A DNA stretch of 64,000 bases from Niveibacterium terrae. Its GTDB lineage: Bacteria; Pseudomonadota; Gammaproteobacteria; Burkholderiales; Rhodocyclaceae. Of this stretch, positions 36,730 through 45,543 are shown in pieces. Position 1 is the first letter of the stretch. Every line of letters starts with the position of its first letter. A program made the position numbers and the translations under genes. Under the pieces are notes generated by a model that was not told the origin of the DNA, searched no databases, and saw nothing but the letters and a program-made list of their open reading frames with translations. The stretch covers positions 2,480,001 to 2,544,000 of the forward strand of contig NZ_CP172404.1 of the NCBI RefSeq assembly GCF_048213115.1, given 5' to 3'.

Positions 36730-36756
36730 CCGCCCCACTGACAGTCCGGAGACACA

Positions 36757-38313
<1,557 letters not shown>

Positions 38314-38323
38314 GGAGGACGAC

Positions 38324-38839
38324 GTGGCTCAATTCAGCGTCAATCCACATCGCTTCGATCCCTACAAGAACTTCAAATTCCGCGTCAAGTGGGATGGCCG
38401 TTATGTGGCCGGGATCAGCAAGGTCGGTGCGCTCAAGCGCAGCACCGAGATCGTCGAACACCGCGAAGGAGGAGACCCCTCGACTGCGCGCAAATCCCCG
38501 GGCCGCACCAAATTCGAGGCGATCACGCTGGAGCGCGGGGTGACCCACGATCCGGAATTCGAGAACTGGGCCAACAAGGTCTGGAACTTCGCTTCGGGTC
38601 TGGGTGCGGAAGTCTCGCTGAAGGACTTCCGCAAGGATCTGATCATCGAAGTCTACAACGAGGCCGGTCAGCTGGCCCTCGCCTACAAGGTCTATCGCTG
38701 CTGGGTTTCGGAGTTCCATGCCCTGCCCGACCTGGATGCGAACGCGAATGCGATCGCGATCCAGACCCTGAAGCTCGAAAACGAGGGCTGGGAGCGGGAT
38801 CCGGAAGTCGGCGAACCCACTGAACTGAGCCTCTCCTGA
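38324..38839 (+). CDS. eCIS inner tube protein (Afp1/Pvc1-type)
   Basis: The 171-residue protein (GTG start) has the tail-tube plan: NPHRFDPYKNFKFRVKWDGRYVAGISKVGALKRSTEIVEHREGGD, here cited in part, then EAITLERGVTHDPEF, KDFRKDLIIEVYNEAG and the end KLENEGWERD. Such proteins stack as hexameric rings inside the sheath. It follows the sheath gene by 10 nt. It is the only clear tube subunit besides the adaptor gene at 47478. Confidence 0.95.
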   Translation: MAQFSVNPHRFDPYKNFKFRVKWDGRYVAGISKVGALKRSTEIVEHREGGDPSTARKSPGRTKFEAITLERGVTHDPEFENWANKVWNFASGLGAEVSLKDFRKDLIIEVYNEAGQLALAYKVYRCWVSEFHALPDLDANANAIAIQTLKLENEGWERDPEVGEPTELSLS

Positions 38840-38841
38840 AC

Positions 38842-39555
38842 ATGACGATAAAACCCCTCCAAACCGAAAACCTGTTGCACCTCTGGGAGCAGGGCAAGAG
38901 ACGCCACCCCGTGGACCGGGCCCTGCTGCTGCACGCCTGCGCGATGCCCGGAGCCGATCCGGACACCCTCGCCGACGAAACCCTGGGCAGGAGAAACCGG
39001 GCGCTGCTCGCGCTGCGCGCCGCGACTTTCGGCCCCCGGATGCCCGCCTACCTCGATTGTCCCTGCTGTGCCGAGCGCCTCGAACTGACGCTCGATGTCG
39101 TCGAACTCCAGGCTCTGGCGCCGACCCAGGCGCATCCGGTCGAAGTGGACGGGCTCAGATTCCGGCTGCCGACCAGCCGGGATCTGGCCTCGGTCGCAGC
39201 TGAGGCCGAGAGCGAGACGGCCGCCCTTCGCCTCTTTGAGGCCTGCCTCCTGCCCGGCTCGCCTCAGCCTTCGCCCGAAGCCCTGCCGCCGCTGATCGAG
39301 CGCGTCGGCGAAGCGCTCGATCAGGCCGACCCGCTCGCCGCGCTGAGCCTCGACAGCCAGTGCGCCGCCTGTGGCCACGCCTGGGAAGCCGCTTTCGACA
39401 TCGCGTCCTTCCTGTGGGACGAGATCGAATCGCGCGCCCACCGCCTGCTCGACGACGTGCACAGTCTCGCCAGCGCCTACGGCTGGAGCGAGTCGGCCAT
39501 CCTCGCGCTGTCCGATGCCCGCCGCGAGGCCTATCTGGAACGAATCAGTCCATGA
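38842..39555 (+). CDS. T4-type baseplate hub assembly chaperone-like protein with two zinc-type Cys pairs
   Basis: The 237-residue protein has QGKRRHPVDRALLLHACA at its N-terminus, CPCC (near residue 73) and CAAC (near residue 174), then FLWDEIESRAHRLLDDVHSLASAYGWSESAILALS-type helices, the hallmark of the T4_baseplate/gp26-gp51 family. The two Cys pairs suggest one zinc ribbon interrupted by a helical insert. Related proteins help assemble the hub and are probably absent from the finished particle. Its stop overlaps the next ATG by 4 nt. Confidence 0.85.
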   Translation: MTIKPLQTENLLHLWEQGKRRHPVDRALLLHACAMPGADPDTLADETLGRRNRALLALRAATFGPRMPAYLDCPCCAERLELTLDVVELQALAPTQAHPVEVDGLRFRLPTSRDLASVAAEAESETAALRLFEACLLPGSPQPSPEALPPLIERVGEALDQADPLAALSLDSQCAACGHAWEAAFDIASFLWDEIESRAHRLLDDVHSLASAYGWSESAILALSDARREAYLERISP

Positions 39556-40502
39556 ACGGTCTGCTGCGACGCCTCGCCGTCGGCCTGCACCCACCGGTGA
39601 AGGGCGAGCTTCATCCTCTGGCCCGCCTGCGCTGGATCGCGCCGCCCGCACTGATGCAGGACGAGGCCGTGCAGCGCAGCGAAGACCTGACCGCCCGCGA
39701 AGCGGGACGGCCGGTCCACACTCTGCCCACCGCTTCGCCTCTGCCCACCGCTTCGCCTCTGCCCACCGCTTCGCCTCTGCCCACCGCTTCGCCTCTGCCC
39801 ACCGCTTCGCCTCTGCCCACCGCTTCGCCTCCGCCCACCGCTTCGCCTCCGCCCACCGCTTCGCCTTCGTCACCGCGCTCGCCGCGCTCAAGCCGCTTGC
39901 CGCCTGCGCGAGCGGATACGCCGGTTTTCGCGTCGTCGGCCGAGCCGCTGCAGCGCAGCCGGGGCGAGCCCGAAAGCGCCGCGCCCTCTCCCCTTGTGGG
40001 CCGCGCCGCCGCTGCGCTGCACGCGACAGCGGCGGCGGCCCCCAAAGCCCGTCCGGGAAGCCTCCCCCGCGCCCCCTCCGCCGCCCGCACTCCGGCGGCG
40101 CCGCAGCGCGCAAGCGTCGAGAGCGCCAGACGGATCGCCGCAGCCGAGCGCGAACCGGGCCCTGCCCGCGCGAGCACGACCGTGCCCGAAGCGCGCCGCG
40201 CAGCTTCGCCCAAGCTGGCGCCGGAGTCCGGGGAGAGCGATTCTCCCGAGCGCGGATCCTTGCCGGCAGAGGCTGAGCCTCGGCAGCCGGCCGCGCTGCT
40301 CGCGCCGCTCGCGGCCAAGGCTCCCGCCCGCCGACCGGATGCGGCACACCTGCGCGCGGAGCGCGATGGCGGCGAGATCCACGTCCATATCGGACGCATA
40401 GAAGTCACGGCCCTCCCCGCCGCCCCCGCGCGCAAGAGTCCCCGCTCTTGCGCGATGTCGCTGGACGAGTACCTGGACCGGCGCTCGGGAGAGAAGAGAT
40501 GA
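39552..40502 (+). CDS. eCIS-associated Pro/Ala-rich protein with conserved IHVHIGRIEV C-terminus
   Basis: The 316-residue protein has a short ordered head (LLRRLAVGLHPPVKGELHPL), then about 220 residues of Pro/Ala/Ser/Arg low complexity including eight PTASPx hexapeptides. The final 50 residues contain IHVHIGRIEVTALPAAP and SLDEYLDRR, a motif I recognise from small eCIS-locus proteins of unknown role. The disordered middle could be a spacer or docking arm. It overlaps both neighbours by 4 nt. Confidence 0.75.
   Translation: MNGLLRRLAVGLHPPVKGELHPLARLRWIAPPALMQDEAVQRSEDLTAREAGRPVHTLPTASPLPTASPLPTASPLPTASPLPTASPLPTASPPPTASPPPTASPSSPRSPRSSRLPPARADTPVFASSAEPLQRSRGEPESAAPSPLVGRAAAALHATAAAAPKARPGSLPRAPSAARTPAAPQRASVESARRIAAAEREPGPARASTTVPEARRAASPKLAPESGESDSPERGSLPAEAEPRQPAALLAPLAAKAPARRPDAAHLRAERDGGEIHVHIGRIEVTALPAAPARKSPRSCAMSLDEYLDRRSGEKR
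39721..39864 (+). repeat. 18-bp tandem repeat, eight units
   Basis: The unit CTCTGCCCACCGCTTCGC occurs six times identically and then twice with one T-to-C change, in frame, encoding PTASPL or PTASPP. Near-perfect copies indicate recent expansion by slippage. Confidence 0.95.
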
Positions 40503-41833
40503 GCTCCGCTCTGGCGATCGCCGCCGTCAGCGCGGTGCTGAAGGATCTGCTCAACGACGGGCTGATCCAGCACAATGCGGCCGGAGTGCTGGGCAGCTCG
40601 GTCACGGTCAGCGTCGGCCCCCCCGACCGGGTCGTCCCGGCCGACGGCACGGAAGCGTCCCAGCTCAACCTCTTTCTGTACCAGGTCAGCCCCAATCCGG
40701 CCTGGCTCAACATGAGCCTGCCTTCGCGCTCCGCGGGCGACGGCCAGCGCCTCGCCAACGCGCCTCTGGCGCTGAACCTGCACTACCTGCTCTCGGCCTA
40801 CAGCGGCGGCGATCTGCATGGCGAGATCCTGCTCGGCTATGCGCTGCAACTGCTGCACGAGAATGCGGTTCTGCCCCGTCAGGCGATACACACCGCGCTG
40901 ACGCCCTCGCCGGATCTGGGCGGCACCCTGCCCGCCGCGCTGCGCGCTCTGGCCATCTCCGGCCTGGAGAACCAGGCCGAGCAGATCAAGATCAGCCCGG
41001 AGTATCTGAGCACCGAAGATCTGACCAAGCTGTGGACGGCGACCCAGAGTCCGCTGCGCCCGAGCGCCTCCTTCCTCGTCAGTGTCGTGCTGATCGCGTC
41101 AGAAGAGCCGGCCCGCTCGCCGCTGCCGGTCCTGAGCGTCGGTCCGCTGATCGAGGATGGGCTGGCCCCGGGCAGCCGACGCGCGCGCGGCGTCGCGGTG
41201 CAGTCGGGCCTGATCGCCGCTCTGCCTCACCTCGCGACGGCCGAGCCGGCCGCCGCTCAGCCCGCCGCACAGCTCGGCACCCCCATCGCGCTGCACGGTC
41301 ATCACCTCGCGTCGTCAGTCGAGCGCACGGTCATGCTCACCGAAGAGGCGCTCGGCGTGCGCGCGACCGTGCTCGCCGATCCGGCGGGGACGGACGCCCC
41401 GGACCGGATCACCTTTGCGATCCCGGCTTCCCGCTCGGCGGAATTCCCGGTCGGCGTCTACTCGCTCAGCGTCCGCCTCCTTTGCCCGGGAGAGGGCACG
41501 GCACGCGAGACCAACCGCCTGGGCCTGACTCTGGCGCCGCGGATAGAAGGCCTGCCGCTCAGCGTCGCGCGCGACGCGGACGGCACGGCCCGCTTCACGC
41601 TCGCCGTGCTCCCCGAGATCCGCCCCGGGCAGCGCGTGTCGCTGCTGCTGGACGAGGCCGAGTTCGTCTTCCCGGCTGTGACGACGGCGACGGGCAGTCT
41701 TTCCTTCGCGATCGAAAACGCTCCGCCCGGCGCCCATCTGGCGAGGCTCAGAGTGGACGGGATCGAGAGTCCGATCGTCGATGCAACGCGCTCGCCTCCG
41801 GTCTTCGCCGATCAAAGGCTGGACATCCTATGA
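40499..41833 (+). CDS. DUF4255 tail terminator/cap protein (Afp16/Pvc16-type)
   Basis: The 444-residue protein has the Pvc16 N-terminal domain: SSALAIAAVSAVLKDLLND, VTVSVGPPDRV, LNLFLYQVSPNPAWLN, LALNLHYLLSAYSG, LLGYALQLLHENAVLPR. Residues beyond ~230 are beta-rich (PIALHGHHLASSVERTVMLT and LRVDGIESPIV), like Ig/IPT domains added in longer homologues. The family caps the distal end of tube and sheath. It overlaps neighbours at both ends by 4 nt. Confidence 0.93.
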   Translation: MSSALAIAAVSAVLKDLLNDGLIQHNAAGVLGSSVTVSVGPPDRVVPADGTEASQLNLFLYQVSPNPAWLNMSLPSRSAGDGQRLANAPLALNLHYLLSAYSGGDLHGEILLGYALQLLHENAVLPRQAIHTALTPSPDLGGTLPAALRALAISGLENQAEQIKISPEYLSTEDLTKLWTATQSPLRPSASFLVSVVLIASEEPARSPLPVLSVGPLIEDGLAPGSRRARGVAVQSGLIAALPHLATAEPAAAQPAAQLGTPIALHGHHLASSVERTVMLTEEALGVRATVLADPAGTDAPDRITFAIPASRSAEFPVGVYSLSVRLLCPGEGTARETNRLGLTLAPRIEGLPLSVARDADGTARFTLAVLPEIRPGQRVSLLLDEAEFVFPAVTTATGSLSFAIENAPPGAHLARLRVDGIESPIVDATRSPPVFADQRLDIL

Positions 41834-43767
41834 ACCCGGAGACTAGCCTTCCCGTTGCCGACACGGACAGCGCCGCCGCATCCGGCGCCTGGGCGTGGGG
41901 AGAGAGCAACCAGCGCCGGATGGGAAGCGAGTTCGCGCGTCTGAAAGCACTGCTGCGCGGCGCGGCCGAGCCTCCCGCCCCGAGCACCGAGCCGGCCGCG
42001 ATCGACGAAATCGTCGAGCTCTTTTCGCTGTCGCCCTTCGAGCGCGACCTGCTGCTGCTCGCGGCCGGAGTCGAGATGGACGGGGAGTTCGCACCGCTGC
42101 TCAGCGCCGCGAGCGCTCCGCCCCAGCCCTGCGCGACGTTTGGCCTCGCGCTCGCGATGCTGCCCCTCGCGCACTGGAGCGCGCTGAGCCCGCAGGCTCC
42201 GCTGCGCCGCTGGCGCCTTCTGGAACTCGGTGACGGCGCCTCTCTGATCTCGGCCCCGCTGCGCATCGACGAACGGATCCTGCACCTGCTCGCCGGACTC
42301 AACGAGATCGATGGCCGGCTCTGCGCGCTGCTGCGCGAGCTGCCCCTTCCCGCGCTGATCGCCGAAGGCCACGAGCGCATCGTAGCCAGCCTGTGCGCCG
42401 AACTCGCCGAAGCCGACCAGCGGGCGAGCTGGCCAGTCGTCGTCCTCGAAGGAGGGGATCTTCAGGGCAAGCGCGACATCGCCGTCCGCTTCGCCGCCGA
42501 GCTGGGCCTGCGCGTCTTCGCGCTCGCCGCGACCGACATCCCGGCCGCGCCGACTGAGCGCGAAGCGCTGGCGACTCTGTGGGAACGGGAAGCCGCGCTG
42601 CTTCCGGCCGCCTTGCTGATCGAAGCCGGGGCCGAGACCGGCGCTGCCGAGCTGATCGCCCGCCTGTCCGGACTGACCCTGCTCGCGACCGCCGAACCGG
42701 TCGCGCTGGACAGGCAGACCCTTCGCCACCGCGTGGACAAACCCGAGCGTTGCGATCAGCTCGCCCTCTGGCGGCAGGTTCTCGGAGCCTCGGGCAGCGC
42801 GAGCCTCGGCAAAGCGCTGGAGAGCGCGGCCGCGCAGTTCCGGCTCAGCGCCAGCGAGATCCGCCAGGGAGGAGAACAGCTCGCAAAGCGTCTGGCCAGC
42901 CCCGCTGACGCCGCGGATGAACTCTGGAGGATCTGCCGCGCCCCGGCGACGCAGAAGCTCGACGGCCTCGCCGAGCGCATCGATGCGAAGGCCGGCTGGG
43001 CGGATCTGATCCTGCCCGAAGCCCGCAAACAGACCCTGCACCAGATTGCCGCGCAGGTCCGCCACCAGCTGACGGTCTGCGATCGCTGGGGCTTCGCGGA
43101 CAAGTGCGCGCGCGGCCTGGGCATCTCGGTGCTCTTCGCCGGCGAGAGCGGGACGGGCAAGACGATGGCGGCCGAAGTTCTGGCCAGGGAGCTCAGACTG
43201 GAGCTTTTCCGCATCGACCTCTCCGCGGTCGTCAGCAAATACATCGGCGAGACCGAGAAGAACCTCGCCCGCATCTTCGCCGCCGCCGAGGACAGCGGCT
43301 CCTTGCTGCTCTTCGACGAAGCCGATGCGCTCTTTGGCCGGCGCAGCGAAGTGCGCGACAGCCACGATCGCTATGCGAACATCGAGGTCAGCTATCTGCT
43401 GCAGAGGATGGAGGCCTACCGGGGGCTCGCGATCCTGACCAGCAACCAGAAAGCGGCTCTGGACAGCGCCTTCCTGCGCCGCCTGCGCTTCGTCGTCTCC
43501 TTCCCCTTCCCCGACCTCGCCGAACGCGAAGCGATCTGGAAGCGCATCTTCCCGAGCGCCACACCGCGGGAGGCGCTCGACTGCGCGAAGCTCGCCCGGC
43601 TCAGCATCAGCGGCGGCGGCATCCGCAACATCGCGCTCAACGCGGCCTTCCGGGCCGCCGACGAAGGACAGCCGGTCACGATGGTCCATCTGCTGCACGC
43701 CGCCTACGACGAAGCCGCCAAGCGCGAGCAGACGATCACCGACGCCGAGACGCGGGGCTGGGTATGA
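41830..43767 (+). CDS. eCIS AAA+ ATPase (Afp15/Pvc15-type)
   Basis: The 645-residue protein has a full AAA+ module in its C-terminal half: Walker A GESGTGKT (near 438), Walker B LLLFDEADALFG (near 493), ILTSNQK, and the arginine-finger region FLRRLRFVVSFPFPD. The N-terminal half keeps the outline of a second, degenerate module with GGDLQGKRD near residue 208 in place of a P-loop. Afp15-type ATPases assist assembly or recycling and may load cargo. The next gene overlaps by 4 nt. Confidence 0.95.
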   Translation: MNPETSLPVADTDSAAASGAWAWGESNQRRMGSEFARLKALLRGAAEPPAPSTEPAAIDEIVELFSLSPFERDLLLLAAGVEMDGEFAPLLSAASAPPQPCATFGLALAMLPLAHWSALSPQAPLRRWRLLELGDGASLISAPLRIDERILHLLAGLNEIDGRLCALLRELPLPALIAEGHERIVASLCAELAEADQRASWPVVVLEGGDLQGKRDIAVRFAAELGLRVFALAATDIPAAPTEREALATLWEREAALLPAALLIEAGAETGAAELIARLSGLTLLATAEPVALDRQTLRHRVDKPERCDQLALWRQVLGASGSASLGKALESAAAQFRLSASEIRQGGEQLAKRLASPADAADELWRICRAPATQKLDGLAERIDAKAGWADLILPEARKQTLHQIAAQVRHQLTVCDRWGFADKCARGLGISVLFAGESGTGKTMAAEVLARELRLELFRIDLSAVVSKYIGETEKNLARIFAAAEDSGSLLLFDEADALFGRRSEVRDSHDRYANIEVSYLLQRMEAYRGLAILTSNQKAALDSAFLRRLRFVVSFPFPDLAEREAIWKRIFPSATPREALDCAKLARLSISGGGIRNIALNAAFRAADEGQPVTMVHLLHAAYDEAAKREQTITDAETRGWV

Positions 43768-44009
43768 AGAGGCTTGAACTCCAGATCGATCAGCTGGTGC
43801 TGCGCGGCTTTCGCCCCGAGCACGGACGGGCGATCGCCGAGAGCCTGAGCGCCGAGCTGGGACGGCTTATGGCGACGCCCGAGGGGATCGAAGCGCTACG
43901 GAGCGGAGCCGCTTCGCGCCATCTGGCCGTTGCGCTTCCCACCGACGGTCTGCCCGCCGACACGGGCAGACGCGTGGCCCGGGCCATCGTCCGCAGGGTG
44001 AGGCCATGA
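43764..44009 (+). CDS. Small eCIS-associated protein, function unknown
   Basis: The 81-residue protein starts MKRLELQIDQLVLRGFRPEHG and is predicted helix-beta with a basic tail. The opening (LELxIDxLVLRGF) is one I associate with short proteins between the ATPase and DUF4157 genes in eCIS loci. Overlaps of 4 nt on both sides tie it to both. A chaperone or adaptor for the downstream cargo is possible but unsupported. Confidence 0.75.
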   Translation: MKRLELQIDQLVLRGFRPEHGRAIAESLSAELGRLMATPEGIEALRSGAASRHLAVALPTDGLPADTGRRVARAIVRRVRP

Positions 44010-45505
44010 GCGAAACCCTGATCCACAGCCCGATGCCGACTGATGAGCGCGAATCGGCGGCGAACAGCCTGCCCGGGGGCGTGCGGCTCGCGATGGAAAA
44101 GCGCTTCCGGACCTCTTTCGCCGATGTCCGCATCCACTCGGACGGCCAGGCTGCCGCCCGATCCGAAGCGCTCGGCGCCCGCGCCTTCACCGAGGGACGC
44201 GACATCCACTTCGCGGCGGGATGCTTCAACCCGCGCACCGCCTCCGGGCTGGCGCTGCTGGCCCACGAGCTGACCCATGTCGTTCAGCAACGCAATGGCC
44301 GTTTCGGCGGCGAGGGAGGTAGGACCGCCCGCTCACGGCTGGAACTGGAAAGGGAAGCCGAGCGGGTACAGAGCGAGGTTCAGCACGGGAGCGCCTCGCT
44401 CGCCGTGCGCGGCATCGCCGCCCCGCGCACGCTCTTGCGCAGCCCCGGCCTGCTCGAGGAGCTGCGCGCCCGGGCTCGCGGCAACATCACGGCGATGGCC
44501 GAAGCGATCGCCGCGCGCAGCGAAAATCCGCTGATCCAGAGCCTGAACGCGCTGCGCATACAGCTCCGCCCGCGGCGCGAGCTGGCGCTGGGCACCGACG
44601 TCGCCGCCCGCTTCGAAGCGCTCTACCGAAGTTTTTGCACGCTGGCTCCGGGCTGGGTCCCGGTTCCGGTGCTCCGCTTCTCCGGCCCGCCCGTTCAGTG
44701 CGCGGCTTTCGTCATTGCGATCCCGATCGCGGTGATCCTGCTCTTTCTGGCTTTCCTGATCGTCATGATCTGGCTGCTCGGCAACCTCGACCCGGCAACC
44801 CGCCGGGCCCGCGAGCGCGCGGCCCAGGAAGTGATAGACAGCCTCCGCGAAGCGCTGAGACCCCGGCCTCGCCCGGCACCGCCAGAAGCGGAACCGGCTC
44901 CCCAACCGCAAGCCGAGCCCCAGCCTCGCCCGCAAGCCGAACCCCGAGCGCAGCCACGCGCCGAGCCCGAACCTCGCGTCGAGCCTCGCACAGAACCCCG
45001 CGTCGAACCTCGCGCGGGTCCTGAACCCCGCCCCGCCCCCGAAGCGCGCCCCGGCCGAAGGCTGGGTCCCGACCTGATCCCCAATCCGGAACCGAGACGA
45101 CGCCGCGAACCGGGTGCCTATCCGCTGATCTGGCCGTCGATCTTCGGCCCGCCCATGCTCTTTGATCGTCCGATCACCTTCTTCGTCAAGACGGCGCAAC
45201 AGGAGCGCGACGAGACCTACTCATGGGAGCTCAGGCGGGAGCTGTGGGCCAGGCACCGCCACAGCGATCCGGATCTGCTGCCCCGCGACTACCACGCCCA
45301 CCACATCGTCCCGCTCTTCCTGGGCGGCATCGAAGGCGCGCGCGGCAACATCACTTTTCTGCCCGGACGTCTGCACCTGATGGGCCACGGCCGGCTGGCC
45401 AGCCAACCCCAGATGCGGACTCCGCCGCCCCCGCTCGCTCCGCTTCCCGCGAACCTGCTGCGTCATCCGAGCGGAACGCGTTACTTCCTGGCCGGATTCA
45501 AATGA
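44006..45505 (+). CDS. DUF4157 protein with membrane helix, Pro-rich linker and HNH-like nuclease domain: candidate eCIS cargo
   Basis: The 499-residue protein begins with a DUF4157 (eCIS core) domain: LAMEKRFRTSFADVRIHSDG and AHELTHVVQQRNG, with metalloprotease-like H87-E-x-x-H91. A strong hydrophobic segment covers residues ~231-258 (IPIAVILLFLAFLIVMIWLL). Residues ~285-350 are Pro/Glu/Arg repeats (EPRxEPR). The C-terminal ~130 residues contain YHAHHIVPLFLGG (H432, H433), N448 and LHLMGHGRL (H457, H461), spaced like an HNH/His-Me finger nuclease. DUF4157 proteins are known eCIS-linked effectors, so this is the best toxin candidate. No immunity gene is evident. Confidence 0.82.
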   Translation: MSETLIHSPMPTDERESAANSLPGGVRLAMEKRFRTSFADVRIHSDGQAAARSEALGARAFTEGRDIHFAAGCFNPRTASGLALLAHELTHVVQQRNGRFGGEGGRTARSRLELEREAERVQSEVQHGSASLAVRGIAAPRTLLRSPGLLEELRARARGNITAMAEAIAARSENPLIQSLNALRIQLRPRRELALGTDVAARFEALYRSFCTLAPGWVPVPVLRFSGPPVQCAAFVIAIPIAVILLFLAFLIVMIWLLGNLDPATRRARERAAQEVIDSLREALRPRPRPAPPEAEPAPQPQAEPQPRPQAEPRAQPRAEPEPRVEPRTEPRVEPRAGPEPRPAPEARPGRRLGPDLIPNPEPRRRREPGAYPLIWPSIFGPPMLFDRPITFFVKTAQQERDETYSWELRRELWARHRHSDPDLLPRDYHAHHIVPLFLGGIEGARGNITFLPGRLHLMGHGRLASQPQMRTPPPPLAPLPANLLRHPSGTRYFLAGFK

Positions 45506-45543
45506 GCAAAGCGTCGCCCTCTCAAGCATGGAGTCTGCGATGA
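45502..45543 (+). other. 13-codon linking frame between the two DUF4157 genes
   Basis: ATG at 45502 overlaps the first gene's stop (ATGA), reads MSKASPSQAWSLR, and stops on the second gene's ATG (again ATGA). It is probably a reinitiation relay or a leftover of a removed gene. Confidence 0.45.

Noticed and set aside
39721..39864. CRISPR-like array
   Set aside because: The 18-bp units are contiguous, without spacers, and in frame within a coding sequence, so this is a minisatellite. No cas genes are present.
39611..40891. Antisense frame with repeated AVGRGE units
   Set aside because: The repeats are the complement of the 18-bp tandem array in the sense gene; nothing else supports translation.
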